Source: Halichondria panicea
Taxonomy: Eukaryota > Porifera > Demospongiae > Suberitida > Halichondriidae
Length of the DNA: 64,000 bases
Direction of reading: 5' to 3'
Assembly (NCBI RefSeq): GCF_963675165.1
Contig: NC_087389.1
Location: forward strand, 3,594,830-3,658,829
In this document: piece after piece, positions 33,401 to 48,690 of the stretch
How positions within the stretch are numbered: the stretch's first letter is position 1
Layout of the letters: each line of letters opens with the position of its first letter
Made by a program: the position numbers and the translations under genes
Notes under the pieces: model-generated
Seen by the model: only the letters and a program-made list of their open reading frames with translations
Told to the model about the DNA's origin: nothing
The model's database searches: none

Positions 33401-35244
33401 AAATAATCGCCCATGTATGGGGCGTGGCACTGTGGGTGGAGCTGAAGTAGCACGTGGAACCAGTTGCAAGCATGACAGCATAGAATAATAGATACTATTA
33501 TTTTATGATGGCAAAGAGAGAGATACCGACACAGAGAGAGAAACACTGCTCCTACGACTTAAGATTTAAGCTGAGAGCTGTGGGAGCCAAGAATAGCATA
33601 ATAACTGCTGCTGTGCAAGAGTTTGAAGTAGACATAACAATAAACGCCTGTTTCGAAGAAGCGCCCATCTCGTTTCAACGCCCCCTCTACAGATGTTGCT
33701 AGGAGATAAATACCCGGGAATTTAATACGGTAATTGAATGCAAGCTGTAACTATAGCAATACAAACTGCATCGAAACCTATTGACTGGATACTCTGGACC
33801 AACTGTGAATTACTGAATGCCTTATAGTATCAGCTACGTGAAAATTAATTCAGGCACTACTGACAGCTAGGACACTTTTCAATTAAGTGTACAATATACA
33901 CATGGGCTAGATGTACATGTAGTTAGCCTCTTCAGACTAACACCTGCCAGTTCAACACTCTTCTACTTCTAAAAATGAGGTGCCTAACTGAACTTCTGCA
34001 TAGTTAAGGTACACATACATGTACTACATGTATGTAGTAAACTTACACTGAAACTAGGGATGAGAAACATAGATCTACATCTATGTACTGTACACAGTGG
34101 ATTCTAGAGGCCAGCATTTACAAATACCCTACAAACATAGCCTTCATTGCACTAAATGGCATACCCGAGGTACGGCCTTGTTTTGAATGAGTCTCTGCAG
34201 TGAGAAGAGGGCTATCTTAACCAACGTCAAGCTCTTGGTCTCGCACGCAAACAGGAGTGGATGGATCACATCATCGGACTCGGCAAGAACTGTAATGGTC
34301 AAGAGATGAATAGAGTATGGTGATTGAAGCTTGACAGTAGATCGAACCTCCTATAAAATGTGGTTATCTAACGGAATATTGGACGGAAAGCCTGTATACA
34401 AAATGACTCTATAAACAGCTGTTTCCCTACAGGTACGCTCAAGGGGCAGACAACAGAAAATATGGCACTGCATGCTTTTTCAATGCACATCTGACAAGGG
34501 ATTACTGGTCAGCCCATAAACCGCATTACACCACACAACTGGCCACATGCAGCTACATGTACAATGATAGACATGTACATGTATGACATAGATCATACGT
34601 ACATGCATCAGAGATGCAGTTACCTTTCAGAGAGAATCCTTTTGCCTCTGACATGGTCTTCAGCTTCATAGCACTTCTCTCAGCAGCCTGTACACAAGAT
34701 AGTACTGACTGATTGATCTTGCATGTATACAGTACATGCACGTGAATGTAGTGTCTCGACAAAGAACTGCTGCTTCTTCAATGTACAGTTGTACACCTGC
34801 CACATTGATAAGATACGGCCTCAGGGTCAACTGTACACCTGGCTGATACGCCCGGTGCCCAAGCTAAAAACAGAACATTGCCTCACACAATTACTAAAAG
34901 GCCTATCCCGTCCAGTGTATCTAGCTACAATACCTTGAAACAGCAGACCACACCATTTCAGCCATCTATAATTATGGTATTGACTTAAAAAAAGCTTAGG
35001 CCAATTTATCCATGGCCGGCCAGGGCTACAGAACACGATTAGATATTCAATATACTAATGAGACACTTCCATGCTTTTATTTTTGTGATTAGCTTACTTC
35101 TTTGACAGCTGGTAGCTTTTTTTTGGCCTCATTGGAGAGCATATTCAGATCACTTCTCAGAGAACGGACTAGCTCTCTCAGCAATTGTCCCTCCCCATCC
35201 TGGGCCCTTCTTGAGCTGACCCCTCTATCTCCCAAAGAGGCCAT
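12476..35244 (-). CDS. MON2: MON2 homologue, Golgi-endosome trafficking scaffold (33 exons)
   Basis: Exons in transcript order: 35244-35098, 34687-34624, 34289-34165, 33277-33146, 32939-32742, 32233-32108, 31892-31692, 31311-31187, 30460-30164, 30021-29850, 29696-29632, 29387-28895, 28675-28571, 28347-28267, 27939-27863, 26136-26052, 25609-25508, 20572-20480, 19993-19901, 19809-19727, 19617-19455, 19324-19137, 18364-18235, 18072-17947, 16919-16790, 16499-15646, 15317-15202, 14904-14844, 14670-14499, 14242-14171, 13672-13561, 13315-13227, 12615-12476. The lengths sum to 5,217 nt, divisible by 3, with matching phases: about 1,738 residues, close to animal MON2. Landmarks: [15 protein letters not shown] near the N-terminus (DCB region), [68 protein letters not shown] near the end. 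MON2 is a large Arf-GEF-related protein without a Sec7 domain, acting at the trans-Golgi with Dop1. Residues ~551-715 are Gly/Ser/Pro-rich. Least certain junctions: 16919-16790 and 14242. Confidence 0.93.
12838..13058. mobile_element. MITE, TACCGTACGGGTAGAAAATT family
   Basis: Arms of about 30 bp, TACCGTACGGGTAGAAAATT and its exact complement near 13030-13058, lie in the MON2 intron before the last exon. Confidence 0.8.
17060..17242. repeat. Fold-back repeat in a MON2 intron
   Basis: AGAGAGAGGGCATGCAAC with TGCGAGCAAAAACTAAA on the left is mirrored by TTAGTTTTTTTGCTCGGA and GTTGCATGCCCTCTCTCT on the right. No open frame is seen. Confidence 0.65.
21210..21629. mobile_element. 420-bp MITE with perfect 41-bp inverted ends
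   Basis: GTGACAGGGCCTAGGAAAAC begins the left arm (21210-21250), and its exact complement ends the right arm (21589-21629). The empty site is visible in both copy A units as TTGATTTATATAG. No coding capacity is seen. Present only in copy B. Confidence 0.9.
21803..23533 (+). pseudogene. Astacin-like gene nested in a MON2 intron, catalytically and structurally broken (copy B)
   Basis: Exons parallel to copy A: 21803-~21937, 22076-22138, 22263-22364 and 22526-23533, after a TATA box at 21743. The signal peptide and FEGDI switch are intact. In the zinc site the catalytic glutamate codon is AAA (22811-22813), reading [13 protein letters not shown], so hydrolysis should be lost while all three zinc histidines remain. 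A G is missing near 23366-23370 (AAAAAGGAAAAGG against AAAAAGGGAAAAGG), so the C2-like tail runs into an unrelated 50-residue end. The copy A tail persists in another frame to 23484. The AATAAA after the copy A stop reads AATCAG here. The gene lies on the strand opposite to MON2 in its longest intron. A pseudogene is likeliest; a secreted non-catalytic decoy is possible. Confidence 0.8.
23601..25507. other. Intron sequence, no gene seen
   Basis: This is the remainder of the large MON2 intron. It contains an inverted pair around AATATTGTCCACTA (24900) and TAGTGGACAATA (24997), short tandem duplicates such as 'GTTAGAAGGTTAGCACTGGC', and CTAG-rich low-complexity near 25060. No coding exon was identified. 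Confidence 0.5.
25719..25938. mobile_element. MITE, TACCGTATTACTAGAAT family
   Basis: TACCGTATTACTAGAATATTTTG at the left pairs with CAAAACATTCTAGTAATACGGTA at the right. It lies in a MON2 intron. Confidence 0.8.
26270..26899. mobile_element. Two abutting MITEs with TACCGTA-type ends
   Basis: The first (about 26270-26452) has TAGCTAGAAATTTCTGCG arms. The second starts at TATAGCGGGTATAAATGTTC and ends at CCCGCTATAAGGTATACGGTA (26899). Their adjacent ends share the TATAGCGGG motif, so one may have inserted at the end of the other. Confidence 0.65.
26929..27645. mobile_element. MITE with GTACCCTCGCGAAAATACGC ends
   Basis: The left end GTACCCTCGCGAAAATACGC is complementary, imperfectly, to TTATTTTCGTGAGAGTACGG at the right. 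It contains a second internal GGGCGTATTATCGAG. No coding sequence is recognised. Confidence 0.55.
32358..32575. mobile_element. MITE, CAGGGTGTCA ends (second copy)
   Basis: CAGGGTGTCATACAGG at one end and CCTGTATGACACCCTG at the other, flanked by ACATG on both sides. It is the same family as 10706-10934 in the opposite orientation and lies in a MON2 intron. Confidence 0.8.
33301..33733 (+). mobile_element. Transposon relic with pogo/Tigger-type helix-turn-helix fragment
   Basis: It is bounded by GTACCCTATTTACTTGATTA and AATTTAATACGGTA. It contains repeated 'AAACGCCC' motifs and a short open frame (33505-33702). The residues [20 protein letters not shown] followed by VQEFEVD match the start of the helix-turn-helix in pogo/Tigger-like transposases, where Y-[DS]-L-x-F-K-L-x-A-V and A-A-x-x-F-x-V-D recur. 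The catalytic domain is missing. It is an internally deleted element rather than a pure MITE. Confidence 0.6.
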
Positions 35245-35515
35245 CTCACAGATGCAGCAACTATAGTAGACGATGTACAGTACAGTACAGTGCAGAGAAA
35301 AAGGGAGAACGGTCTTAGTTTGAGAGGTCAAAGGTTGATGGGCCTGCCTTGGGGTAGTTGGGCGGAGTCAGGATATGACCACACCTCCGCTTGGCTTGCA
35401 TTGATCTAGCGTCGACCCAGCGCCTTTCCCTGCGGCCTGGATTCGAGGCTAGCATTGATCATTACTCTAGCTCTGCTATTAAATACACTGTGCTGGTGTC
35501 ACGTCGACAGTAGAA
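35245..35515. promoter_or_regulatory. Bidirectional promoter region MON2/PMPCB
   Basis: The two start codons face away from each other with 271 bp between. The interval must hold both 5' UTRs and core promoters. No TATA box stands out. Part of a dispersed repeat (GCGGCCTGGATTCGAGGCTA, 35431-35450) lies inside. Confidence 0.7.
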
Positions 35516-38500
35516 ATGGCACTATCTGTGGCAAGGTTAGGAAAGAATCTTCTGTCTAAGGTGAGACATTTTTCTGCTGATTCTAAGATGGCTAGGATCT
35601 AGGAAGTAGGTACAATAATTATAATATTCATGGAAAGACCATACTGGCACCTCTGTACGTTCTATTTATACATTCAGGGACATTCTCTCAAGAGGTGTGC
35701 ATCAACCTCTGCTGGGAATGCCACATATTTGCAGGTAAAAACCTATTTCATGTTCACAAACTTTGGTTCCAATTAATGCTCCCCCACCTGTAGAGTCTGA
35801 TCAACACTCCTGAAACGAAAGTGACCACTCTTCCTAATGGACTGAGAGTGGCCTCAGAGAACTCTGGAGGGAGCACATGTACTGTGAGCCCCAGTTACCC
35901 TGCGTGTGTGTTTTTGTAGTGTACATACATGTATGTTTCAATTGTGTGCCGTCAATTTAATCATAGATATAAGAAGGGAGAGGGATAGGAAACGCTATGT
36001 AAATAGCATTGACGATCCGCGTTTCGGTCAATGTTTTCTTATTTCCTCCAGCCCATGCTTTTAGCTAGTACTAGGCTATAAACTAGCTACTGAGCTCCAT
36101 GTATTAGCAATGGCTAGTGGAACAGTCACAACAAGGTAGCAGCAATAGTTAGTGAGACCCCTCCAAGCAGTAAAAAGCAGCTTGGACAGGCAAATTCTTG
36201 AGAGGAGCACTATCTGTACTGTTGAGTATTCCAGTACAGTCACAGACATGATAGAGATGTAGCAAAGTTCTGTCGTAAATTACTGTGCCGATACGATGAA
36301 CCAACTATCAATGAATGCAAAAAGACATTTACCTACATTCAATCATTGATATAACTTTCCTAATGGGTACACAAAAAGTCTGCTTTTCAAAACCAGCTTA
36401 CTAAGGGTTGGCGGGGTGTCTAGAGGCGAAACACGGATCAACTTTTGGCATTACACATAAGTGATTGTGCGCACGTGCTCCATTTCCCATCCCTCTCCCT
36501 TCTTATTCTATGATTTAATGGTCTAAATTATTGCACGAGGATTCTTGTGGTGCACGTAATCATATAGATGTACTTTGCATGCATGACTCTTTATTGAGTA
36601 TGATGTGATAGTATTCAATGGTTTGTTTACCATACACACTGACACAGGTTGGCCTGTGGATCGATGCTGGTAGCCGCTACGAAGATGCTGAAACAAATGG
36701 AACAGCCCACTTTCTGGAGCATATGATCTTCAAGGGCACCCAGAGACGCAGTCAAACACAGCTGGAGTTAGAGGTGGAGAATATGGGAGCCCACCTCAAC
36801 GCCTATACCTCCAGGGAGCAAACCGTCTACTTCTCAAAGTGCTTCAGCAAGGACATTGGGCAGTGTGAGTGTACATGTACATGATGGGCATTTGCTTTAG
36901 ATTGAAGTTTCCAGTGTAATTTTCACAACCATTGTACCCACTTATGTGCACTAAATATCTAGCCTTTTGGTGATCTTTATCGCATTTCCTATGATTTTCC
37001 ACTAACTTTTGAAGAGTGTTTCCTTTTCCTTGATAAGTGTCTTTTCTTCCTACTCCAACCACTATAGCGGTGGACATACTGGCTGATATCATCCAGAACC
37101 CAACCCTGGGCCAGCGAGAAATGGACAGAGAGAGGGGAGTTATCCTCAGAGAAATGGAGGAGGTTGACCAACAAGTTGAGGAGGTCATCTTTGACCATCT
37201 CCACACCATAGCCTACCAGGGTACCCCTATGTCTCGCACTATACTGGGCCCCACTAAGAACATCCAGTCTATCAGCAGGCAGAACCTCGTTGACTACATC
37301 TCAACACACTACACTGCCCCAAGAATTGTGGTGGCTGCAGCAGGAGGTACGTAATGTGAGTGTGTGTGGAGGGGGGCGGGGAGTTGTGAGATTGATTGTT
37401 GTGAAGATGGGCCTGTACAATGTACATGTACGTATACAGTTGATCCATACTTATGCTTTGGTGCACATGCGCAAGATGGTAGTCTGCTGTTTGTGTATTG
37501 CTGTAACTTATGTAGGCTTCTAGCCATGTTTTCTTGGATTTCTTTTCACAAACTAAAACTTTAATCTCGAGTTATGTCTTACTTTTGAAGGCCATTGCAG
37601 TCTCTTCAGACTCGTGCGAGGCAAAATCTGCTGTAAGATCTACAACTTTGCTATTCTACTTAGTAGTTGGCTCTACACTTGAGCGCTAACTGTGAGAGTG
37701 AGGAAAAGCTGCACTGCCAACGAGCAGTAGCTGCTATTAAACTAGAGCACCAAAGTGAACATGAATAATAAAGATCTATAGAACCAGAAGAGTACGTATT
37801 ATACAATTAATGCAGGAGCATGGAAGCTGGTTAACAAGTAATAAAATTGAAGTAGACTAGAGGCATGCTGAAAACTGAAGTTAGTGCAGGAAAAATGCAC
37901 TGCAGCAAAGTCTGCAAAGAAGCCTCTTTGGTATGTTCTGGGGCTAGGATAAGCACAACCGCAATCATAATTCTATAGCTACATTGTAGCTTTCTACTTT
38001 AGGTTTCCATTGATCCTGGTAAAGGATCACTTCAACTGCAAATGTATAACATATACCTCAAATAAAGGCCGCGTGTAGCTAGCCAGCCAACGTATAAGTT
38101 TAAGCTTCTTAGCTTTTGCTTGCGCTTTAATCAAAATCTTCCCCTTTTAAGTTGTGTGAAGACTATATATCCATGCTGTAAACGCAGCACTATGGCATCC
38201 AGGTGAGTAGACTCAGATATTACGGACAAACAAACCAACGAGTATTATAACTCGCTGGCCTCGGTACGGCCATGGGTTAATTATGGACTCTGAACTTTAT
38301 GTATATTTTAAGCAACAGTCAATCATTTCCAATACTGTGTACCGACTTGGTTATTTCGATTGCGAATTGCAATGCACACAAAAAGTGCATGCGCATACAA
38401 TTCTACAAACGCAATAAAAAGCTTGTACAGTGTTATTCGCAACTTCTTAACTTACATGTACCCACTCGAGCCTATATAGCGTATACGCTATGTGAATCAG

Positions 38501-41500
38501 TATGCAATGCTAGCTAGACTATTGTTAGACATAAAAGCTTCCACTGAGGCATCTATACATCTGGTGCTTTGTTTATTACATAGGTATTGTTACTACAGTA
38601 TAACTGTGGATCTGCATAATTATTGCCTACATCAATGTTTGGTTTCGTTGATTGTATGCGAACATGGATTCATTCTTCTCGGTGCAGGTGTTGACCATGA
38701 CCAGCTGGTGGGACTAGCTGAGAAGCACTTTAACTCTCTCCCTACCACCACCGATCTGCCACAGCTTACACCATGCAGGTACAAGTGTACAAGCTTTCAT
38801 TTAACGTTTGATATGTGTGTGTGCGACTGTATTATCCTTGCATGTACACTCATCAAACACTTTACTCATCAGGTACACTGGCTCAGAGATGAGAGTGAGA
38901 GATGATGACATGCCATTTGCCCACATTACCTTTGCTGTTGAGGTTAGTGAATCCATCTGTTTGGTCAAGAGCGATTGTTGTCTAATCTTGGTCTCCCACT
39001 CGTTTTTTGTGGGAACCTAAACCTTTAAGGCTCATTTCTATTAAGCAATATTCATCCCGTTGCCACTTGTTAAGTTAAATTGTTGTGAATTGCAAGAACT
39101 AACTTACATGTACATGTAAATGTATAGAATACTTTACATATACACGGTTTAGTTTTACAGTGAGTGTTATACTTTATCCACCGCCCCTCGTAGAGTTGTG
39201 GTTGGGCCAACCCAGACTACCTCCCCCTCATGTTAGCCAGCACCATTGTGGGTAACTACAACAGGACTGCCGGCACAGGGTCACACTTTGCCAGCAAATT
39301 GGCACAGGTGGGAAGTTGTAGGCTGTAAGATCTTTGTTCTACAGACTATATTCATAGTGTGCTGTTGTGTGGCGATTGTCTCATTCATTGGCTTTACATT
39401 AGATACCAGTTTCTATCAAGTGTAGCAAGATTGTACGTGTATAGTTTGTTTGTTCTTGGAAATGTACATGTGGCTTTACGAAACAATCGCTTACCCTTGT
39501 TGTACGTATACGTACTTGTGTATAATTTAAAATAGCCCCATACACAACACATTCCGTGTGCTACTTTTCTGTGCAGAATGTGGTTGATCTGGAAGACTAT
39601 AAAGACATGAGCACTGGTTGTCAGAGCTTTATGTCATTCAACACCTGCTACACTGACACTGGCCTCTGGTGAGCTATTTTTAGTAACATAAGCAGGAGGT
39701 TGCGTAATACACACGTATCTCAGTAGTCAGGATGCACTTTGTTAGTGGGTGGTACTTGTGTTCTATTTTTGGTAACACGAAATTTGCTGAGTAAGGGAGT
39801 AAGGCTTAAACACTGACTGTATTTGTTAATTGATCTGTAATTGTAGTCACATGCTGAGTAAGTGCAATACTATCCCATAACTGCTAATCAGTGATTCTTA
39901 TAATACAATGTCATGTATGTAAGAAAGCCAAGTTAAGTTGCACAGTGAAAGCTGTCTATTGTGGTCAACAGGTTACCAATCTAATTCCTCATCCCTGAGG
40001 TCTCCGTGTTTTAATCTGTCTTAGAGACCACCACTGTTGGTCTACCCAAGGGCGGCTATTAGTATACAGTAGCCATGCATAATAATGTCAGGCTACCCAA
40101 TACTTTTTTTAGTAACGCTTGTTTTCGTTGCAGGGGTATCTACATGGTTGTGCACAAGATGTTTATTGATGACCTCCGTATCAATGTCATGAATGAATGG
40201 TGAGTCCCCCATTGATCGTTATGCTACTGTATGCATAATTATAACCAGATATATACTTAAAGCTCTACTCGAGTGCCCGAGTCCAATACAGTTTTTATGC
40301 CTCGGTGCGCATGCACAAACGAGGTATACGGTAGTGTGTGTGTGTCTGTCTGTTTGTGTAGACTGCTAAAGGTTTTAAAGGCAGACCAAAGTGTTTTTGT
40401 GAGGTCAACACTGTGCTGTAATTGACTGTGGGTATTAAATGTTGTCTGCTTTGTTGTCAATCCATTACGTATTCAATTTCGTACACTCCTCCAACATGCC
40501 CTTCCCTATTTCAGGATGCGTCTGTGCTTCAGTGTGACTGATGATGAAGTGGAGAGAGCCAAGAACGTGTTCAGGACCAGCATGTTCATGAACCTCGACG
40601 GCTCCACTGCTGTCTGTGAAGACATTGGCAGGTACAAATACTGTGAACACGTTTATACTAGAAACTAGAGTATCCGTCGAACATCCACCAACTCACAACC
40701 ATTCAAATGTGCTGTTTAAATTTTTTACTTGCAAAAATCACTGTTGTTAAAGTTAAATGAATTTTTTATATCCCCAAAAATTGACCCCCTAATTGTTTTT
40801 GCATACAAGAGTCTTTCAAACGCAATGATTATGATTTTTTGGGGCGCCTTTCATATAGAGAAAAAGTACAGTACTACAGTGGAACCCCTCTATAACGGAC
40901 ACCTTTGGGGAACAATGTTTTGGCCTTTATACAGAGGTGGTCTTTGTTGAGGGGTTATTTTGTGCACAAACTGTTCATTTGGGACCTGGGTGCCTGGCCG
41001 TTATATAGCAGCTGGCCTTTATTTGGAGGTGGTTGTTAACAGAGGTTCCACTGTATATTAATATTTCTTTGTGCAGGCAAATGCTTACCTACGGCCGAAG
41101 AATTCCCTTGTATGAATTGGACTACAGACTCCAGGTATGGACATGGTGATGCTCTCATACAACTACTGGTTTTTAATTTCTTCTTTCTTCTCTCCAGCAA
41201 ATTGATTCCCAGACAGTGAGAGACGTGATGACTCGCTATCTTTACGACAAGTGCCCAGTAATTGTGGGCATAGGTGAGATTATTGGCATGTTAATTGAGG
41301 TAGTACAGTGGGATTTCCATTTTTAATTTGGTATTATAACGATTATGAATTCTTTAAACTAAGTGTTGGCGGACAAAACCTCTGTTCTTTGTAGATGGGT
41401 TAGCATGTACACCGATGTTTAAGCATCCCCTAACCACTTGTAGTGCACACGTACACTCTCTGTATCTATCTCTCACGCACACACACACACACACACACTA

Positions 41501-41568
41501 CAGGACCCATTGAGCAGCTTTTTGAGTACAACCGAATCCGAGGCGGTATGTACTGGGCTAGGTCATAG
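35516..41568 (+). CDS. PMPCB: Mitochondrial processing peptidase beta subunit (14 exons)
   Basis: Exons: 35516-35560, 35678-35734, 35794-35883, 36648-36864, 37068-37346, 38688-38778, 38873-38942, 39194-39307, 39577-39668, 40134-40199, 40515-40631, 41077-41134, 41198-41273, 41504-41568 (TAG). They total 1,437 nt, 478 residues, near the usual length for this M16 family. The N-terminus ([20 protein letters not shown]) is basic and lacks acids, as a mitochondrial targeting sequence should. The inverted zinc motif HFLEH is at residues 85-89. Other family landmarks are [51 protein letters not shown] and GMYWARS at the end. With the alpha subunit it removes presequences in the matrix. The exon 4 donor was placed at 36864 because only that keeps phase with exon 5. 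Confidence 0.95.
35954..36522. mobile_element. MITE in PMPCB intron 3
   Basis: Arms: AATCATAGATATAAGAAGGG with AGAGGGATAGGAAA at the left, and TTTCCCATCCCTCTCCCTTC with TTATTCTATGATT at the right. No open reading frame of note. Confidence 0.75.
38040..38275. repeat. Dispersed repeat shared with 51450-51980
   Basis: Shared strings include 'TTCTTAGCTTTTGCT', 'CCATGCTGTAAACGCAGC', 'GGCATCCAGGTGAGTAGAC' and 'ACAAACAAACCAACG'. The 51.5 kb locus has the central part in tandem (51630-51680 and 51770-51815). It is not protein-coding, and its class is uncertain. Confidence 0.65.
40875..41055. mobile_element. Short Tigger-like MITE (CAGTGGAACC ends)
   Basis: TACAGTGGAACCCCTCTATA and AACAGAGGTTCCACTGTA are imperfect inverted ends with TA borders; 181 bp in PMPCB intron 11. 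Confidence 0.75.
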
Positions 41569-42778
41569 TGCACAGAGGCGGCATACTTCTTTAGCATGAG
41601 TTAACTGTTTAGCGTGTAGCCTCACTTCTATGTCCATGTTGTGCATTATCTGATGCTTTAAATAATATTTATAGAAGTTAACTAAAACTGTAAAGTGTTC
41701 ATGGCTTTAGTTAGCCTCGATTCACGACTGATTAATGCTGTCTGGAATCAAGGCTAGGCTTTATTACCATTATAGCGGGTTATTTTCGAGACACTATACA
41801 TTTTATTTTCGAGGATAGAGGTTCAAATGACCACACCCCTACAGTAGAGAGGTGTCAATACTGGAGGTAAACCAATTTTCGAGGTTTGAGGTCAATCCTC
41901 GAAATCTGCAAAAATGTAGCGCCTACTATATTATTATGGTATGTATATAATTATGGTCATTATGAGGGTATTTTTTGGCCATAAAAGATCAAATCCTAGT
42001 TTCCTGAGGAAGCTCATGCATGTTCTGACTACAAAGACTATATTCTGAGAATTGCGACACGGTCATGCTATAGTCTGTGTAGTTGAAATAATTGGTGATA
42101 GTGGGTGTGGGAAGTTCACTCTGAAGAATGTGTTCTGCATGGGGGTGTTCTCTCATACCATAGGCTAGTCAGTGTGGATACAGAAACTTAAGCTGGTGGA
42201 TCTCAAAGTAATATACCTTGTGGTAGAAAGATTACCCTTCACTCTGGGATGGAAGTATCTATTAATAGATATCGATCATGCATGTCTGATTATTGCGTTT
42301 ATTTGTTGTATCATTTATATAGATGTTATATACTACATTATGTAGTATATAACTGTGCTGCTATGTAGTACATAGCAGCACAGCAATAAAAAGATAATGG
42401 TGGCTGCCTAAATTAGTGGTATAATTATAGACAGTTAAAACATGATGGAGAGGCAGGGTTAAATCTCAAATTCGGGATTTTGGGCAAGAGCATCCATCAA
42501 TTGATTATGTCTCACCATGAGTGCACTCCTGGCCTCACATAAGTAATGCTTTTATTATCAAAGTCACCACAAAAAACATTGCATGCATCGATCATAAACA
42601 AACAAAAATACATACATGACTGTATATAATGTCCTTGGAAACATAACAATAGCAATGCGTGTGAAGCAAAATACAAAAACATATGAAAAACAAGGCTGAT
42701 AAAACTATAATTACAAATAAAGAGTGTTTCTGTTGCTATGAGGTATAAAACATTTACGCACAAACACATTCAGATCCT
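41569..42778. other. Spacer between PMPCB and the Rho gene
   Basis: No gene is seen. It contains a degraded MITE at about 41774-41940 (TATAGCGGGTTATTTTCGAG) and a pair of adjacent perfect hairpins at 42327-42382, reported as a finding. Confidence 0.6.
42327..42382. repeat. Two adjacent perfect hairpins
   Basis: TATATACTAC-attat-GTAGTATATA (42327-42351) is followed two bases later by TGTGCTGCTATGTA-g-TACATAGCAGCACA (42354-42382). Stems are 10 and 14 bp, with no mismatch. Confidence 0.85.
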
Positions 42779-43357
42779 CTAAAGCACAGCACAGATACCC
42801 TTCTTGCGCCTCCTCTTCTGCAGAGCTGCTCTAGTAGCATTGTCAAACACCTCACGAACACCTTCTCTCGTCTTGGCCGAACACTCGAGATACGTCCAGG
42901 CAGCAACTCTGTCGGCCATCGCCTTGCCTTCTTCTGGTTTAACAATACTGTCTTTGTCTCGGGCCAGCTGTTGTCTGATGGCTGGGTCATTTCGAAGGTC
43001 CTTTTTAGTGGCGATCACAAGGAATGGTACGTTGGGACAGAAGTGGTGTACTTCAGGGACCCACTTGGCGTGAATGTTGTCCAAGCTATCGTGAGAATCG
43101 ACAGAGAAACACACCAAGATGACATCTGTGTCAGGGTAGGAAAGCGGTCTCAATCGATCGTAGTCTTCTTGGCCAGCAGTGTCCCATAGAGCTAACTCAA
43201 CGAGCTTGCTGTCGACTTCGATATCGGACACATAGTTTTCAAACACAGTTGGAATGTACTTATCGGGGAACTCATCTTTGGTGAAAGCAAACAGAAGGCA
43301 AGTCTTTCCACAGGCACCATCCCCAACAATCACCAGTTTCCGCCGTATAGCAGCCAT
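42779..43357 (-). CDS. Rho-family small GTPase, single coding exon
   Basis: The start is taken as the ATG of [14 protein letters not shown]; an upstream in-frame ATG would add four residues. The product is 192 residues. GTPase motifs: GDGACGKT (P-loop), PTVFENYV (switch I), [17 protein letters not shown] (switch II), TKKD in place of the usual RhoA NKKD, and ECSAK. The basic RRRKK tail and the CAVL box predict geranylgeranylation and membrane anchoring. It belongs with RhoA/B/C-type proteins that control actin through ROCK and formins. Roughly two-thirds of residues agree with the second Rho gene at 47.3 kb. Unlike that gene it has no coding introns; an AG acceptor-like site (CCCTTGCAG) 23 bp upstream of the ATG suggests a 5' UTR intron. 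Confidence 0.93.
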   Translation of the reverse strand: MAAIRRKLVIVGDGACGKTCLLFAFTKDEFPDKYIPTVFENYVSDIEVDSKLVELALWDTAGQEDYDRLRPLSYPDTDVILVCFSVDSHDSLDNIHAKWVPEVHHFCPNVPFLVIATKKDLRNDPAIRQQLARDKDSIVKPEEGKAMADRVAAWTYLECSAKTREGVREVFDNATRAALQKRRRKKGICAVL

Positions 43358-48298
<4,941 letters not shown>

Positions 48299-48690
48299 AT
48301 ATTCTACATCCAAGATTTAATACAGCATAAATGTTCAACTATGTAGTAAATTATTGTTGTGTACACTTGGTGCCTTGAATTCTAGACTTAAGCAAGATTG
48401 TGGTGCATTTTATTAACCAGTCCTACTTTGAAAAAAACTGAGCTTGTGTAATTATGCTTTTTGTGTGTTGTGATAGGTAGATATTGCCTGTTGTAGTTTC
48501 TAAAAATTATTTTGTTTTGCACATACTCTTGTAAATTATGGTGAAATTTGGAACAGTGTAAGCTCTGCTATAAAGGTCAGAGTACATGTCTCATGTGGGT
48601 GAGGTCATTGGTGCGCATTAACTGGTGAGGGCAACGTGGATAGACTCAGCATTTTCATACTGTGCTGGCTAAGGGATCTGCTGCTCCAGG

